Assembly: GCF_042683745.1 (NCBI RefSeq)
Contig: NZ_JBHUJX010000036.1
Location: 62,001 to 126,000, forward strand
Length of the DNA stretch: 64,000 nt
Source: Pseudoneobacillus sp042683745
Lineage (GTDB): Bacteria; Bacillota; Bacilli; Bacillales; Cytobacillaceae
Direction: 5' to 3'
In this document: positions 34,786-43,168 of the stretch, in pieces
How the letters are laid out: each line of letters begins with the position of its first letter
Numbering within the stretch: the stretch's first letter is position 1
The notes under the pieces: model-generated
Seen by the model: only the letters and a program-made list of their open reading frames with translations
Database searches by the model: none
Told to the model about the DNA's origin: nothing
Position numbers and translations under genes: made by a program

Positions 34786-35851
34786 CCGATCCACTTTCAA
34801 GCTTGCTTGATTGGTCTTCAATAATTAAAGCATCAATAATTTCATCGATTTTCCCTTCGATCACTTGATCAAGCTTTTGAATGGTTAAACCGATACGATG
34901 ATCCGTCACACGGTTTTGCGGGAAATTGTACGTACGGATACGTTCAGAGCGGTCACCTGTACCGACAGCTGATTTACGCACTTGATCAAATTCTGCCTGA
35001 GCTTCACGTTGAAACTTATCATACACACGAGCACGTAATACTTTCATCGCTTTGTCTTTATTTTTGTGCTGGGATTTTTCATCCTGACAGGATACAACGA
35101 TTCCCGTTGGAATATGGGTTAAACGTACGGCTGACATCGTTGTATTTACGCTTTGTCCACCCGCTCCACTAGAAGCAAAGGTATCAAAACGAATATCTTT
35201 ATCATGAATTTCTACTTCAACTTCCTCTGCTTCCGGTAAACAAGCTACCGTTGCCGTTGAAGTATGAATTCTTCCGCCAGATTCCGTTTCCGGAACACGC
35301 TGAACACGGTGGGCGCCATTTTCAAACTTTAATTTCGAATACGCACCTGTACCATTAATCATAAAAATAATTTCTTTATAGCCACCTAGACCTGTTGGAT
35401 TCGCGTCCATGACTTCCGTTTTCCAGCCTTGTGATTCTGCATAACGGCTGTACATACGATATAAAGTTCCAGCGAACAGTGCCGCTTCCTCACCACCTGC
35501 AGCACCGCGAATTTCCATGATTACGTTCTTATCATCATTCGGGTCTTTCGGAATTAACAGGATTTTCAAACGCGCTTCAAGCTCTTCGATTTGGCTTTGA
35601 AGCTCGCCCACTTCCTCTTTCACCATCTCACGCATGTCAGGATCAAGTTTGTCATCGAGCATCACTTTTGCATCTTTAAGTTGTTCTTTTACCTCTTTGT
35701 ACTCCCGATAGGCTTGTACTGTGTCATTTATATCAGATTGTTCTTTCGAATATTCTCGAAGCTTTTTTGGATTATTTATAATTTCTGGATCGCTTAAAAG
35801 TTCATTTAACTTTTCATAACGGTCCTCTACAGATTGTAAACGATCAAACAA
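34778..35851 (-). CDS. prfA: Peptide chain release factor 1
   Basis: Class I release factor recognising UAA and UAG. The 357 residues include the stop-codon recognition PxT motif (PET, in RVPETESGGRIHTSTA, about 185-200) and the peptidyl-hydrolysis GGQ motif in SSGAGGQSVN (near 230). Normal length. It overlaps prmC, the enzyme that modifies the GGQ glutamine. In B. subtilis it follows tdk directly; here a lipoprotein and an acetyltransferase gene intervene. Confidence 0.97.
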   Translation of the reverse strand: MFDRLQSVEDRYEKLNELLSDPEIINNPKKLREYSKEQSDINDTVQAYREYKEVKEQLKDAKVMLDDKLDPDMREMVKEEVGELQSQIEELEARLKILLIPKDPNDDKNVIMEIRGAAGGEEAALFAGTLYRMYSRYAESQGWKTEVMDANPTGLGGYKEIIFMINGTGAYSKLKFENGAHRVQRVPETESGGRIHTSTATVACLPEAEEVEVEIHDKDIRFDTFASSGAGGQSVNTTMSAVRLTHIPTGIVVSCQDEKSQHKNKDKAMKVLRARVYDKFQREAQAEFDQVRKSAVGTGDRSERIRTYNFPQNRVTDHRIGLTIQKLDQVIEGKIDEIIDALIIEDQSSKLESGSDE

Positions 35852-35937
35852 CGTCCATCACCTCTATCTTCTTCCCATTTTAGGGCATAACATGATAATT
35901 ATAGTATAGGCGAAAAGCAAGGTCAAAGCCTAATCAT

Positions 35938-35970
35938 AAAAAAAATGAGGATAGCATGAGCCATCCTCTA
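35938..35970 (-). terminator. Terminator upstream of prfA (downstream of the lipoprotein gene)
   Basis: Stem GAGGATGGC/GCTATCCTC (one G-U pair) with a TCAT loop, followed on the minus strand by ATTTTTTTT. It separates the lipoprotein transcript and the family B repeat from prfA. Confidence 0.82.
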
Positions 35971-35977
35971 CTTTTAT

Positions 35978-36188
35978 CCCACACTTAACGGGCAGTAAGA
36001 CCCCCACCTCAAGATTCTGAGTGAACAAAGAAGATAGGTGGGGGATCAACTGCCCGTAAAGGTCCGACGACCGACAGGATGCCCTAGTCAGGCGAAGGCA
36101 CAGGACGTGCCGTGACTTGAGCGTGATTGGTTCAACTAACCATCAGTGGGGGATAAGGAACCCCCCCACTGATGGAAGTTTCACTTTA
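35978..36188 (+). repeat. Family B repeat, copy 2 (long form)
   Basis: Preceded by TTTAT, it runs from CCCACACTTAACGGGCAGTAAG to AAGTTTCACTTTATT. It contains the ACGGGCAGT/ACTGCCCGT hairpin, then a segment of about 60 nt (36064-36122) absent from copy 1, containing GGCACAGGACGTGCC, then GGTTcaactAACC and CATCAGTGGGGG/CCCCCACTGATGG. It probably represents the fuller form of the element. It contains no gene. Confidence 0.68.
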
Positions 36189-36195
36189 TTTCCAA

Positions 36196-36624
36196 TTATC
36201 GATTTCCAATATTCAAATGAATATAGTAGGATGGCACTGCTCGCATTAAATTTTTATGCAATTTAGACTTGGCATCCTTAAGTTCGTTCCCCGAAAGTCG
36301 ACCATTGGGATAGACGGTGATATGCATGTTATCTCCATTGATCCAGATCGATCCATCTTCGAACTCGTTCGATTTTTGAATGACTTTCCTTGCTTGATTT
36401 ATATCTTTTCCCTGACTGTTTGTGCTATTATTCTCATCCGTATTCAAGTTTAACAAATTCGGATTTTGGTCTGTAATCATATCCTGATTGACATTTCCAT
36501 GAGGGCGATAGTTAACAGGTGTAGGAGCATTTCCACTCTCATCTCCATACCCCTTGTTACCTTTATACATATTACATCCTGCTAAAAAAACAAGTAACAA
36601 AGAAATCATATAGACCTTTTTCAT
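36196..36624 (-). CDS. Small lipoprotein of unknown function
   Basis: A 142-residue protein with a lipoprotein signal peptide MKKVYMISLLLVFLAGC; Cys17 is the expected lipid-modified residue. A Gly/Asn/Pro-rich linker (about 18-75) leads to a small domain with ARKVIQKSNEFEDGSIWINGDNM... ITVYPNGRLSG (about 80-125). It may be related to the small spore/germination lipoproteins of Bacilli, but I do not recognise the family. Start set by GGAGGTG 7 nt upstream; the longer frame lacks a site. It lies between tdk and prfA, not seen in B. subtilis. Confidence 0.8.
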   Translation of the reverse strand: MKKVYMISLLLVFLAGCNMYKGNKGYGDESGNAPTPVNYRPHGNVNQDMITDQNPNLLNLNTDENNSTNSQGKDINQARKVIQKSNEFEDGSIWINGDNMHITVYPNGRLSGNELKDAKSKLHKNLMRAVPSYYIHLNIGNR

Positions 36625-36697
36625 TCTAATGCACCTCCATTCTATATTTTTTCCAAAAAAGAATAGAGGTTGCATTCCAATTAGAGGAAATGGAAAC

Positions 36698-37270
36698 TTA
36701 GAGTGAACAATCCCAATTACTCTTGCTTAACGTATAATGGTGATGCATTTGGTTGTCGATTTCTATATCACCGACTAAATGAAAACCAAGTTTCTGGATA
36801 ACTTTATTTGAGCTTACATTATGAGTAAGTGCAACCGCATTGAGAAGCTCCAAATTTGTTTTTTCAAACAAATAAGTAATCAGTCCTTTGGCAGCTTTTG
36901 TCGTATAGCCTTTATTTCGATAATGTTTTGAAATCGCATACGCAATTTCACGATTAGGGGTCGGTAACTCCTCTTTGATTCCAGTCATACAAAATCCAAT
37001 TAACTTACCCGTTTCCTTTAAAATAATGGCTAATCTCAAATAAGTTTGCTCATCAATATTTGGCACTGCTGCTAAAAAGCGTTCGTTTGAAGGTATTTCA
37101 TAATTTGTTACCCAATCTAATCGTTGTTCTCTTGTCGTTTTAAAATCGGGTAAAAATTCATACACTTCAGGTTCTGAAGTAAGCTCATAGATCTCATCCG
37201 CATCTTCAATCTTATATTCACGTAATAAGATTTCCCCACAATCAATCGTAAATAAATCTTTCAAAATCAT
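36698..37270 (-). CDS. GNAT-family acetyltransferase (RimJ/RimL type)
   Basis: A 190-residue N-acetyltransferase. It has the RimJ/RimL pattern: ILLREYKIEDADEIYELTSEPEV near the N-terminus, KETGKLIGFCMTGI, EIAYAISKHYRNKGYTTKAAKGLI (acetyl-CoA loop KHYRNKGYT, about 132-140) and ALTHNVSSNKVIQKLGFHLVGD. The substrate, a protein N-terminus or a small amine, cannot be told. AAAGGAGG lies 4 nt before ATG 37270. It is 73 nt upstream of the lipoprotein gene and may be cotranscribed with it. Confidence 0.88.
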   Translation of the reverse strand: MILKDLFTIDCGEILLREYKIEDADEIYELTSEPEVYEFLPDFKTTREQRLDWVTNYEIPSNERFLAAVPNIDEQTYLRLAIILKETGKLIGFCMTGIKEELPTPNREIAYAISKHYRNKGYTTKAAKGLITYLFEKTNLELLNAVALTHNVSSNKVIQKLGFHLVGDIEIDNQMHHHYTLSKSNWDCSL

Positions 37271-37304
37271 TCCGCCTCCTTTAAATATGTACAAATTATT
37301 TTAA

Positions 37305-37336
37305 CAATAAAAAGAATGAATCCACTGCGAATTCAT
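37305..37336 (-). terminator. Terminator of tdk
   Basis: Stem ATGAATTC/GGATTCAT (one G-U pair) with a GCAGT loop, followed on the minus strand by TCTTTTTATTG. It lies about 60 nt after the tdk stop. Confidence 0.8.
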
Positions 37337-37395
37337 CCTCAAAAAGTACTATTTGTTTTGACTCATTTATCGGAATCAGATACAACGTTTGTAGA

Positions 37396-38022
37396 TCATT
37401 CCACCGAATGAGATATAACCGTTTCCGCTGTTTCCAATTGACTTGGTGTTTTCGGGACTTCATGATGATGACGACAACGTGGTTCGTAACTTTCAGATGC
37501 ACCGACTAAAATAATCGGATCATGATAGGAGGCAGGCTGACCATTAATCAGTCTTTGTGTTCGGCTCGCTGGAGAACCACAAACCGCACAAACCGCTTGA
37601 AGCTTTGTTACGAGCTCAGCAATCGCCATTAATTTAGGCATCGGACCAAAAGGTTCACCTCGGAAATCTTGGTCGAGTCCAGCAACAATTACTCGATGCC
37701 CGCTGTCTGCAAGCTGCTGAACCACATGTGTAATCTCTTCATCGAAGAATTGAATTTCGTCAATGGCAATCACATCGATAGCCGCATTAATATATTTAAA
37801 AATATCTGTAGATCGCGCGATTGGCTTTGCATCAAAGGATGAGCCATTATGCGAAACAACTGCTTCTTCGGCATACCGATTATCCAGCTGTGGTTTAAAG
37901 ACGACAATCTTTTGCTTAGCAAACTGTGTGCGTCTTACTCGACGTATGAGTTCTTCTGATTTTCCAGAAAACATACTTCCGCAGATGACCTCAACCCACC
38001 CGCTTTGCTTCATAACATACAT
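37396..38022 (-). CDS. tdk: Thymidine kinase
   Basis: Type II thymidine kinase salvaging thymidine to dTMP. The 208 residues include Walker A GSMFSGKS (15-22), the Walker B-type DEIQFF, and a zinc site formed by CAVCGSPASRTQR and CRHHHEV. The C-terminus extends about 15 residues beyond the HHHEVP end usual in Bacillus. A TGTCTAGC-type family C pair lies in the gap to rpmE. Confidence 0.96.
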   Translation of the reverse strand: MYVMKQSGWVEVICGSMFSGKSEELIRRVRRTQFAKQKIVVFKPQLDNRYAEEAVVSHNGSSFDAKPIARSTDIFKYINAAIDVIAIDEIQFFDEEITHVVQQLADSGHRVIVAGLDQDFRGEPFGPMPKLMAIAELVTKLQAVCAVCGSPASRTQRLINGQPASYHDPIILVGASESYEPRCRHHHEVPKTPSQLETAETVISHSVE

Positions 38023-38125
38023 TTTGCGGCCACTCCTTTCTTGCCAGGGAAAATCTAAATAAATTTATTCTATGTTTTGTAAAATTTATAGCTCTTTTGT
38101 TATCAAGCCGCATGCGCTTTTCAGC

Positions 38126-38247
38126 TGTCTAGCTCCAGGCGCTATCGGCTCGAGGTCAAAAGCCAATCTGTCATGAAGGTTAAAGAACAACCTTCCTGCC
38201 AGCTCGTCTTTTGCTTGTCGCCGATGGGCAAACGCCTTGCGCTTTTC
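38126..38247. repeat. Family C repeat, first of a tandem pair
   Basis: From TGTCTAGCTCCAGGCGC to CCTTGCGCTTTTC. The central hairpin is GAAGGTT-AAAGAAC-AACCTTC (loop 38182-38188). The arms GCTATCGGCTCGAGGTC and GCTTGTCGCCGATGGGC differ from other copies yet remain complementary (CGGC/GCCG). Confidence 0.88.
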
Positions 38248-38251
38248 ACTT

Positions 38252-38373
38252 TGTCTAGCTCCAGCGGCTAGCCCCTCGAGGTCAAAAGTCACTCCCTGAA
38301 TGAAGGCAAAGAACGCCTTCTTTCAGGGAGCGTCTTTTGCTTGTCGGGGCTGAGCAAGCCGCTTCCGCTTTTC
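38252..38373. repeat. Family C repeat, second of a tandem pair
   Basis: From TGTCTAGCTCCAGCGGC to GCCGCTTCCGCTTTTC, directly following the first copy. The central hairpin is GAAGGC-AAAGAAC-GCCTTC (loop 38308-38314), extended by CTCCCTGAA/TTCAGGGAG arms. The two tandem copies have different stem sequences, so they are not a recent duplication. Confidence 0.88.
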
Positions 38374-38384
38374 ACTTTTCAAAT

Positions 38385-38420
38385 AAAAAACAGGCAAGAA
38401 GCAAAATCCCTTGCCTGTTT
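38385..38420 (-). terminator. Terminator of rpmE
   Basis: Perfect 11-bp stem AAACAGGCAAG/CTTGCCTGTTT with an 11-nt loop, then TTTTTTATTTG on the minus strand. Confidence 0.9.
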
Positions 38421-38425
38421 GATTA

Positions 38426-38635
38426 TTATTGTTGTGTTTTCATGCCGTATTTCTTGTTGAACTTGTCAACACGTCCGCCAGCCTCAGCGAATTTTTGACG
38501 TCCAGTATAGAATGGGTGGCACTCAGAACAAGTTTCAATACGGATTTCTTTTTTAACAGAACCCGATTCAAAAGTGTTACCGCAAGCGCAAGTTACCATT
38601 GCTTTATTATAGTTAGGATGAATTCCTGCTTTCAT
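38426..38635 (-). CDS. rpmE: 50S ribosomal protein L31 (zinc-binding type)
   Basis: A 69-residue ribosomal protein with the start MKAGIHPNYNKAM. The zinc-binding cysteines are in CACG and CSEC, so this is the C+ paralogue. HPFYTGRQKF and VDKFNKKYG are family signatures. The start is set by AAGGAG 9 nt upstream; the longer open frame extends through the leader. It has its own consensus promoter at 38729-38757. Confidence 0.96.
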   Translation of the reverse strand: MKAGIHPNYNKAMVTCACGNTFESGSVKKEIRIETCSECHPFYTGRQKFAEAGGRVDKFNKKYGMKTQQ

Positions 38636-38728
38636 TCTTTTCATCTCCTTTTTGCCCTGAGTCATTCGAAACAGAGTTATATATGATACAACTTTAGAAG
38701 TACCATTTAGTAAAAACACACTGTACAT

Positions 38729-38757
38729 ATTATAGCAAGGTGATTATCGTTTTGCAA
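38729..38757 (-). promoter_or_regulatory. SigA promoter of rpmE
   Basis: TTGCAA, a 17-nt spacer and a perfect TATAAT on the minus strand. The leader is about 85 nt and could hold an L31-type autoregulatory structure, which I cannot confirm by eye. Confidence 0.75.
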
Positions 38758-38789
38758 TATGGGATTTAAATGAAAAGCTACTCTATTTT

Positions 38790-40070
38790 TTAAGAAGTTG
38801 TATTGGATGAGCGCTTGCCTTTCATTTCTTCGCCAATAATATTGAAGAAGTCTTCGTTAGACTTAGTTGTTTTTAACTTACGAAGGAATTTTTCACCAAA
38901 ATCTGGTTGGTCTGACATCGATTTACGAATCGCCCATAATTTATCCAAATGTTCCTTAGGAATAAGCAACTCTTCTTTTCTCGTTCCAGAGCGACGTATA
39001 TCTAAAGCAGGGAAGATACGACGTTCTGCAAGTGAACGATCTAAATGTAGCTCCATATTCCCTGTACCTTTAAATTCTTCATAAATGACGTCATCCATAC
39101 GGGAACCTGTGTCGACTAGCGCCGTTGCTAAAATCGTTAAGCTTCCACCTTCTTCGATATTACGCGCAGCCCCGAAGAAACGCTTTGGACGGTGGAATGC
39201 TGCAGGGTCAATACCACCAGAAAGAGTTCGTCCACTTGGCGGAATTACTAAGTTATAAGCCCTAGCTAATCTTGTAATACTATCCATTAAAATGACGACG
39301 TCACGTTTATGCTCAACAAGTCGCATCGCACGTTCTAATACAAGCTCTGCCACCTTAATATGATTTTCAGGTACCTCATCAAAGGTTGAGCTAACGACAT
39401 CACCTACAACCGAACGTTCAATATCTGTTACTTCCTCTGGGCGTTCATCGATCAAGAGAACAATCAATTCTGCCTCTGGGTGGTTCGTTGTAACCGCATT
39501 GGCAATTTCCTTAATAAGGATTGTTTTACCAGCCTTTGGAGGCGCTACAATTAAACCACGTTGTCCAAAACCGACAGGAGTGATTAAATCCATGATTCGA
39601 GTGGAAAAATTCTTAGAGGTTGTTTCTAGCTTCATTTGACGATCTGGATAAAGTGCCGTTAAAGCAGGAAAGTGAACACGTTCCTTTGCTGACTCTGGGT
39701 CGTCCCCATTAACCGCTTCTACGTGTAATAATCCGAAATAACGCTCATTCTCCTTCGGTGGTCGAACTTTACCAGAAACCTTGTCACCATTACGCAAATC
39801 AAATCGACGAATTTGGGACGCGGAAATGTAAATATCCTGAGAGCTAGGGGAATAATTTATTGGGCGTAGGAAGCCAAAGCCTTCCGATTGAATAATCTCA
39901 AGTACACCTTCCATGAAGAAGTAGCCTTGTTGTTCTGCACGTGCTTTTAAAATTGCAAAAATTAATTCTTTCTTTGTTAATTTGCTGTAGTAGGAAACTT
40001 TGTATTCGCGAGCAAGCTCATACAATTCCTTCAGCTTCATATTTTCTAAATTATTAATTGTTAAATCCAT
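38790..40070 (-). CDS. rho: Transcription termination factor Rho
   Basis: RNA-dependent ATPase hexamer. The 426 residues show the N-terminal helix bundle ENMKLKELYELAREYKVSYY (9-28), the OSB-fold RNA-binding segment IIQSEGFGFLRP (about 59-70), Walker A APPKAGKT (175-182), the Walker B VILMDSITRLARAYN and the Q-loop region. No insertion domain. It precedes rpmE in transcription, as in Bacillus. Confidence 0.97.
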   Translation of the reverse strand: MDLTINNLENMKLKELYELAREYKVSYYSKLTKKELIFAILKARAEQQGYFFMEGVLEIIQSEGFGFLRPINYSPSSQDIYISASQIRRFDLRNGDKVSGKVRPPKENERYFGLLHVEAVNGDDPESAKERVHFPALTALYPDRQMKLETTSKNFSTRIMDLITPVGFGQRGLIVAPPKAGKTILIKEIANAVTTNHPEAELIVLLIDERPEEVTDIERSVVGDVVSSTFDEVPENHIKVAELVLERAMRLVEHKRDVVILMDSITRLARAYNLVIPPSGRTLSGGIDPAAFHRPKRFFGAARNIEEGGSLTILATALVDTGSRMDDVIYEEFKGTGNMELHLDRSLAERRIFPALDIRRSGTRKEELLIPKEHLDKLWAIRKSMSDQPDFGEKFLRKLKTTKSNEDFFNIIGEEMKGKRSSNTTS

Positions 40071-40094
40071 TATGACACCACTCTTTATTTATTT

Positions 40095-40219
40095 TCCAGC
40101 GCAGGCGGTTATCCCCGACGTACAGGATGTACTAATGTCGACAATTCAACAGGACGCCCGAGTTTTTGTCGACCTCGAGGTATGCATGTCAGAGCTTGGC
40201 GAGCCGCTTACGCTTTTCT
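40095..40219. repeat. Family C repeat variant between glpX and rho
   Basis: This copy carries the GTACAGGATGTAC and GGACGCCCGAGTTTTTGTCGAC modules and the CTCGAGG terminus but lacks an AAAGAAC hairpin. The same modules occur at 23157-23420 and 53080-53277. The rest of the gap (40220-40415) shows nothing recognisable. Confidence 0.78.
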
Positions 40220-40418
40220 AATTTGCAGTATTTTCCCCCATACAAAAATACGGACTATTCGAGAATTGATATGGAAAGGATTAAAAAAAATGAAGATTTC
40301 GTTGAAGTTTCAGAAGAAAATAATCTAAGGTAGAAAAAGGGCAAAAACATTTCATATTGTACCCCTTTTTATCAAAAATAATCAACAGAAAAAAATGGAA
40401 ATAAAGAAAATGTAAAAT

Positions 40419-40459
40419 TAGTGGTTCCTCGCCCTTTATTTAGGCAGGGAACCACTTTA
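40419..40459 (-). terminator. Terminator of glpX
   Basis: Arms AGTGGTTCC and GGAACCACT, extended by TGCC/GGGC-type pairing, around an A/T-rich loop, followed by a short U-rich stretch (AATTTTAC). It lies about 25 nt after the glpX stop. Confidence 0.75.
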
Positions 40460-40481
40460 TTTAAATGGATTGACGTTCTCT

Positions 40482-41444
40482 CTATCTAATCACTAAATGT
40501 GGTTTCTTCTTTAAACTATGTCGACCATCAACAAATCGAACAGTTCCAGATTTTGCGCGCATAACAAGTGAGTGTGTAGATCCATAAGAACCTTTAAATT
40601 GTACCCCTTTTAATAGCTCTCCATCCGTCACACCTGTTGCTGCAAAAATCGCATCATCGCCTTTAACTAAGTCTTCCATCAGTAAGACGCGATTAACATC
40701 TAGGCCCATTTTGATACAACGTTGTAATTCTGCATCGTTTTGCGGCAGTAATTTCCCTTGGATTTCGCCACCAAGGCATTTTAATGCTACAGCAGAAATC
40801 ACTCCTTCAGGAGCTCCACCTGAACCGAATAAAATATCGACACCAGTAAAGTCAAACGCAGTATTAATCGCACCAGCAACATCACCATCATTAATTAACT
40901 TAATTCGAGCCCCTGCTTCGCGAAGTTGGGCAATGATATGGCCATGACGTTCACGATTTAATACGGTTGCGACTATATCTTCGATGTCTTTATTTTTCGC
41001 ACGAGCAACAGCCTTTAAATTATCTAAAACAGACGCATTAATATCGATTTGTCCGACTGCTTCTGGTCCAACAGCAATTTTATCCATATACATATCCGGT
41101 GCATGAAGTAAATTTCCATGGTCAGCAACGGCTAAAACAGCTAATGCATTCCAGCCTCCAGATGCAACAATATTAGTTCCTTCCAAAGGATCAACGGCAA
41201 CATCGACACGTTGGCCATAGCCTGTCCCTAATTTTTCCCCAATATAAAGCATCGGCGCTTCATCCATTTCGCCTTCCCCAATGACGACGGTACCTTTCAT
41301 TGGAACAGTATCAAACACATCACGCATCGCACTAGTAGCTGCTCCATCTGCTTCATCTTTCAGACCTCGGCCCATCCATCGTGCAGATGCAAGTGCAGCT
41401 GCTTCTGTCACACGGACAAGTTCCATCGATAAACTTCTTTCCAT
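40482..41444 (-). CDS. glpX: Fructose-1,6-bisphosphatase class II
   Basis: Gluconeogenic phosphatase producing fructose-6-phosphate. The 320-residue protein has the metal/substrate motifs GEGEMDEAPML (about 55-65), DPLEGTNI (about 85-92) and GSGGAPEGV (about 186-194). The start is MERSLSMELV (41444), after AGGGGAAGG; an ATG nine codons upstream overlaps that site. It lies between murA2 and rho, as in Bacillus (ywjI). Confidence 0.96.
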   Translation of the reverse strand: MERSLSMELVRVTEAAALASARWMGRGLKDEADGAATSAMRDVFDTVPMKGTVVIGEGEMDEAPMLYIGEKLGTGYGQRVDVAVDPLEGTNIVASGGWNALAVLAVADHGNLLHAPDMYMDKIAVGPEAVGQIDINASVLDNLKAVARAKNKDIEDIVATVLNRERHGHIIAQLREAGARIKLINDGDVAGAINTAFDFTGVDILFGSGGAPEGVISAVALKCLGGEIQGKLLPQNDAELQRCIKMGLDVNRVLLMEDLVKGDDAIFAATGVTDGELLKGVQFKGSYGSTHSLVMRAKSGTVRFVDGRHSLKKKPHLVIR

Positions 41445-41517
41445 CTGTTTTTCATCCTTCCCCTTGTTCAAACAAAGATCTATTACCTACATCATAACTT
41501 ATTTTTACGAATCCTGC

Positions 41518-42804
41518 TTAAGCATTTTTCATTTGTTCCATTTCTTCTTTTGTTAGTTGTTCTCTCCAAATAGTAGCCCCTAGGCCATTTAACTTTTCGA
41601 CAAGGTTGCTATAGCCCCGATCGATATGTTCAAGCCCAGTTACCTCCGTAATTCCCTCTGCCATCAAACCAGCAATGACTAATGCAGCACCAGCACGTAA
41701 GTCACTAGCCTTCACTTTTGCTCCTTGGAGCTGGATCGGTCCATTTATGATGGCGGAGCGACCTTCTACTTTTATATTGGCATTCATTCGTCTTAATTCA
41801 TCAATATGCTTAAAGCGAGCGCTATAAATAGTATCGGTTACCATACTAGAACCTTCTGCTTTTGTTAAAAGAGTGGTCATCGGCTGCTGTAAATCAGTAG
41901 GAAACCCTGGATAGACGAGCGTTTTTATATCAATGGCTTTTAACTTTTTCGATCCGTCGACATACACTTGATCATCACTTGTTTCAATGTGAACACCCAT
42001 CTCTCTAAGCTTAGCAATCATGGATTCCAAGTGTAATGGGATTACGTTGTCGATGACGATTCCCTCTCCGACAGCTGCCCCTAAAATTAAATACGTCCCG
42101 GCTTCAATTCTGTCAGGGATTATCGTATGTTGACAACCATGAAGATGTTCAACCCCATCAATGCGTATGACATCAGTCCCTGCCCCTTTGATTTTAGCGC
42201 CCATATTGGATAAAAGCGTTGCCACATCAATGATTTCAGGTTCCTTTGCTGCATTCTCAATAATCGTCCGGCCTTTTGCACGAACAGCCGCTAACATGAT
42301 ATTAATTGTCGCGCCCACACTAACAACATCTAAGTAAATACGAGCACCGCGAAGTTCATCGGCACGTAAATAAATGGCACCTTGTTCATTTGTTACTCTG
42401 GCACCTAATGCTTCAAACCCTTTTATATGCTGGTCAATTGGTCTTGGACCAAGATGACATCCGCCTGGCAAGCCAATAACGGCTTTTTTGAAACGACCGA
42501 GCATTGCCCCCATTAAATAATAAGAGGCGCGAAGTTTTTTCACTTTCCCATTGGGTAACGGCATCGAAATCATCGAGGATGGATCGACGGTCATTTTATG
42601 ATTCGAAAAATTAACTTTTCCACCAATTTCTTCGAGAAGTGCCTTCAGTATTTGTACGTCCGATATGTCTGGCAATCCTTCAATTGAAACAGGTGAATCC
42701 GCTAAAATGGTAGCTGGGATGAGCGCCACTGCACTATTTTTTGCCCCGCTTATTCGAACTGTCCCTTTCAAAGGGTAACCGCCTGCAATTTTTAGCTTTT
42801 CCAT
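41518..42804 (-). CDS. murAB: UDP-N-acetylglucosamine 1-carboxyvinyltransferase 2 (MurA paralogue, MurZ)
   Basis: First committed peptidoglycan enzyme, transferring enolpyruvate to UDP-GlcNAc; target of fosfomycin. The 428 residues include Lys22 in SGAKNSAV and the fosfomycin-reactive Cys116 in LPGGCHLGPRPID. The position between tal and glpX identifies it as the second paralogue of Bacilli (murAB/murZ), not murAA, which normally lies near ywzB. Ribosome binding site AAAGGAG. Confidence 0.94.
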   Translation of the reverse strand: MEKLKIAGGYPLKGTVRISGAKNSAVALIPATILADSPVSIEGLPDISDVQILKALLEEIGGKVNFSNHKMTVDPSSMISMPLPNGKVKKLRASYYLMGAMLGRFKKAVIGLPGGCHLGPRPIDQHIKGFEALGARVTNEQGAIYLRADELRGARIYLDVVSVGATINIMLAAVRAKGRTIIENAAKEPEIIDVATLLSNMGAKIKGAGTDVIRIDGVEHLHGCQHTIIPDRIEAGTYLILGAAVGEGIVIDNVIPLHLESMIAKLREMGVHIETSDDQVYVDGSKKLKAIDIKTLVYPGFPTDLQQPMTTLLTKAEGSSMVTDTIYSARFKHIDELRRMNANIKVEGRSAIINGPIQLQGAKVKASDLRAGAALVIAGLMAEGITEVTGLEHIDRGYSNLVEKLNGLGATIWREQLTKEEMEQMKNA

Positions 42805-43021
42805 GTTCGACTCCTTTCTAAGCCCACATTTCTTTTAGGTTTAAGACTAGTATCTCCAACTATTCTATTTTAAAAAATGCCCCAAGAAAAGTTTAGCATA
42901 TTTTACCATCAAAAATAGACAAAATCCGACTAGTCTCATTTTATTAGTGTACACGAAAATAAACTTTTCATGTATCAAAAGTGAAATTTTTTTCAAATAT
43001 GTCATTAGCCCTAGAACTTAC

Positions 43022-43050
43022 ATCAGTGGGACTGTTTATCCCACTGATGG
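43022..43050 (-). terminator. Hairpin CATCAGTGGG/CCCACTGATGG downstream of tal
   Basis: A 10-bp perfect stem with a 9-nt loop, identical in its arms to the third hairpin of family B, abutting a family C module. It may be a family B fragment that serves as the tal terminator; the U-tract is absent. Confidence 0.5.
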
Positions 43051-43165
43051 TATTGCTTGGCAAACCAAAGAACGGTTTGCATAAGTGCGACTAGGTCTCT
43101 GGCTTCGCTTCTCTCGCCAATCGACCAGTCTTCTTTATCGGGGGCTTACAAGAGCGCTTCCGCTT
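43051..43165. repeat. Family C repeat fragment between murA2 and tal
   Basis: Contains the GCAAACC-AAAGAAC-GGTTTGC hairpin (loop 43067-43073), TCTGGCTTCGCTTCTCTCGCC and CCAGTCTTCTTTATCGGGGG, then GCGCTTCCGCTTTTC. The same module is at 23300-23400 and, inverted, at 30675-30770. It is fused to a family B-like hairpin at 43022-43050. Confidence 0.82.
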
Positions 43166-43168
43166 TTC

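Noticed and set aside
37296..37502. 68-codon open frame overlapping the end of tdk
   Set aside because: Most of it lies in another frame of tdk, and its end crosses the tdk terminator; no ribosome binding site.
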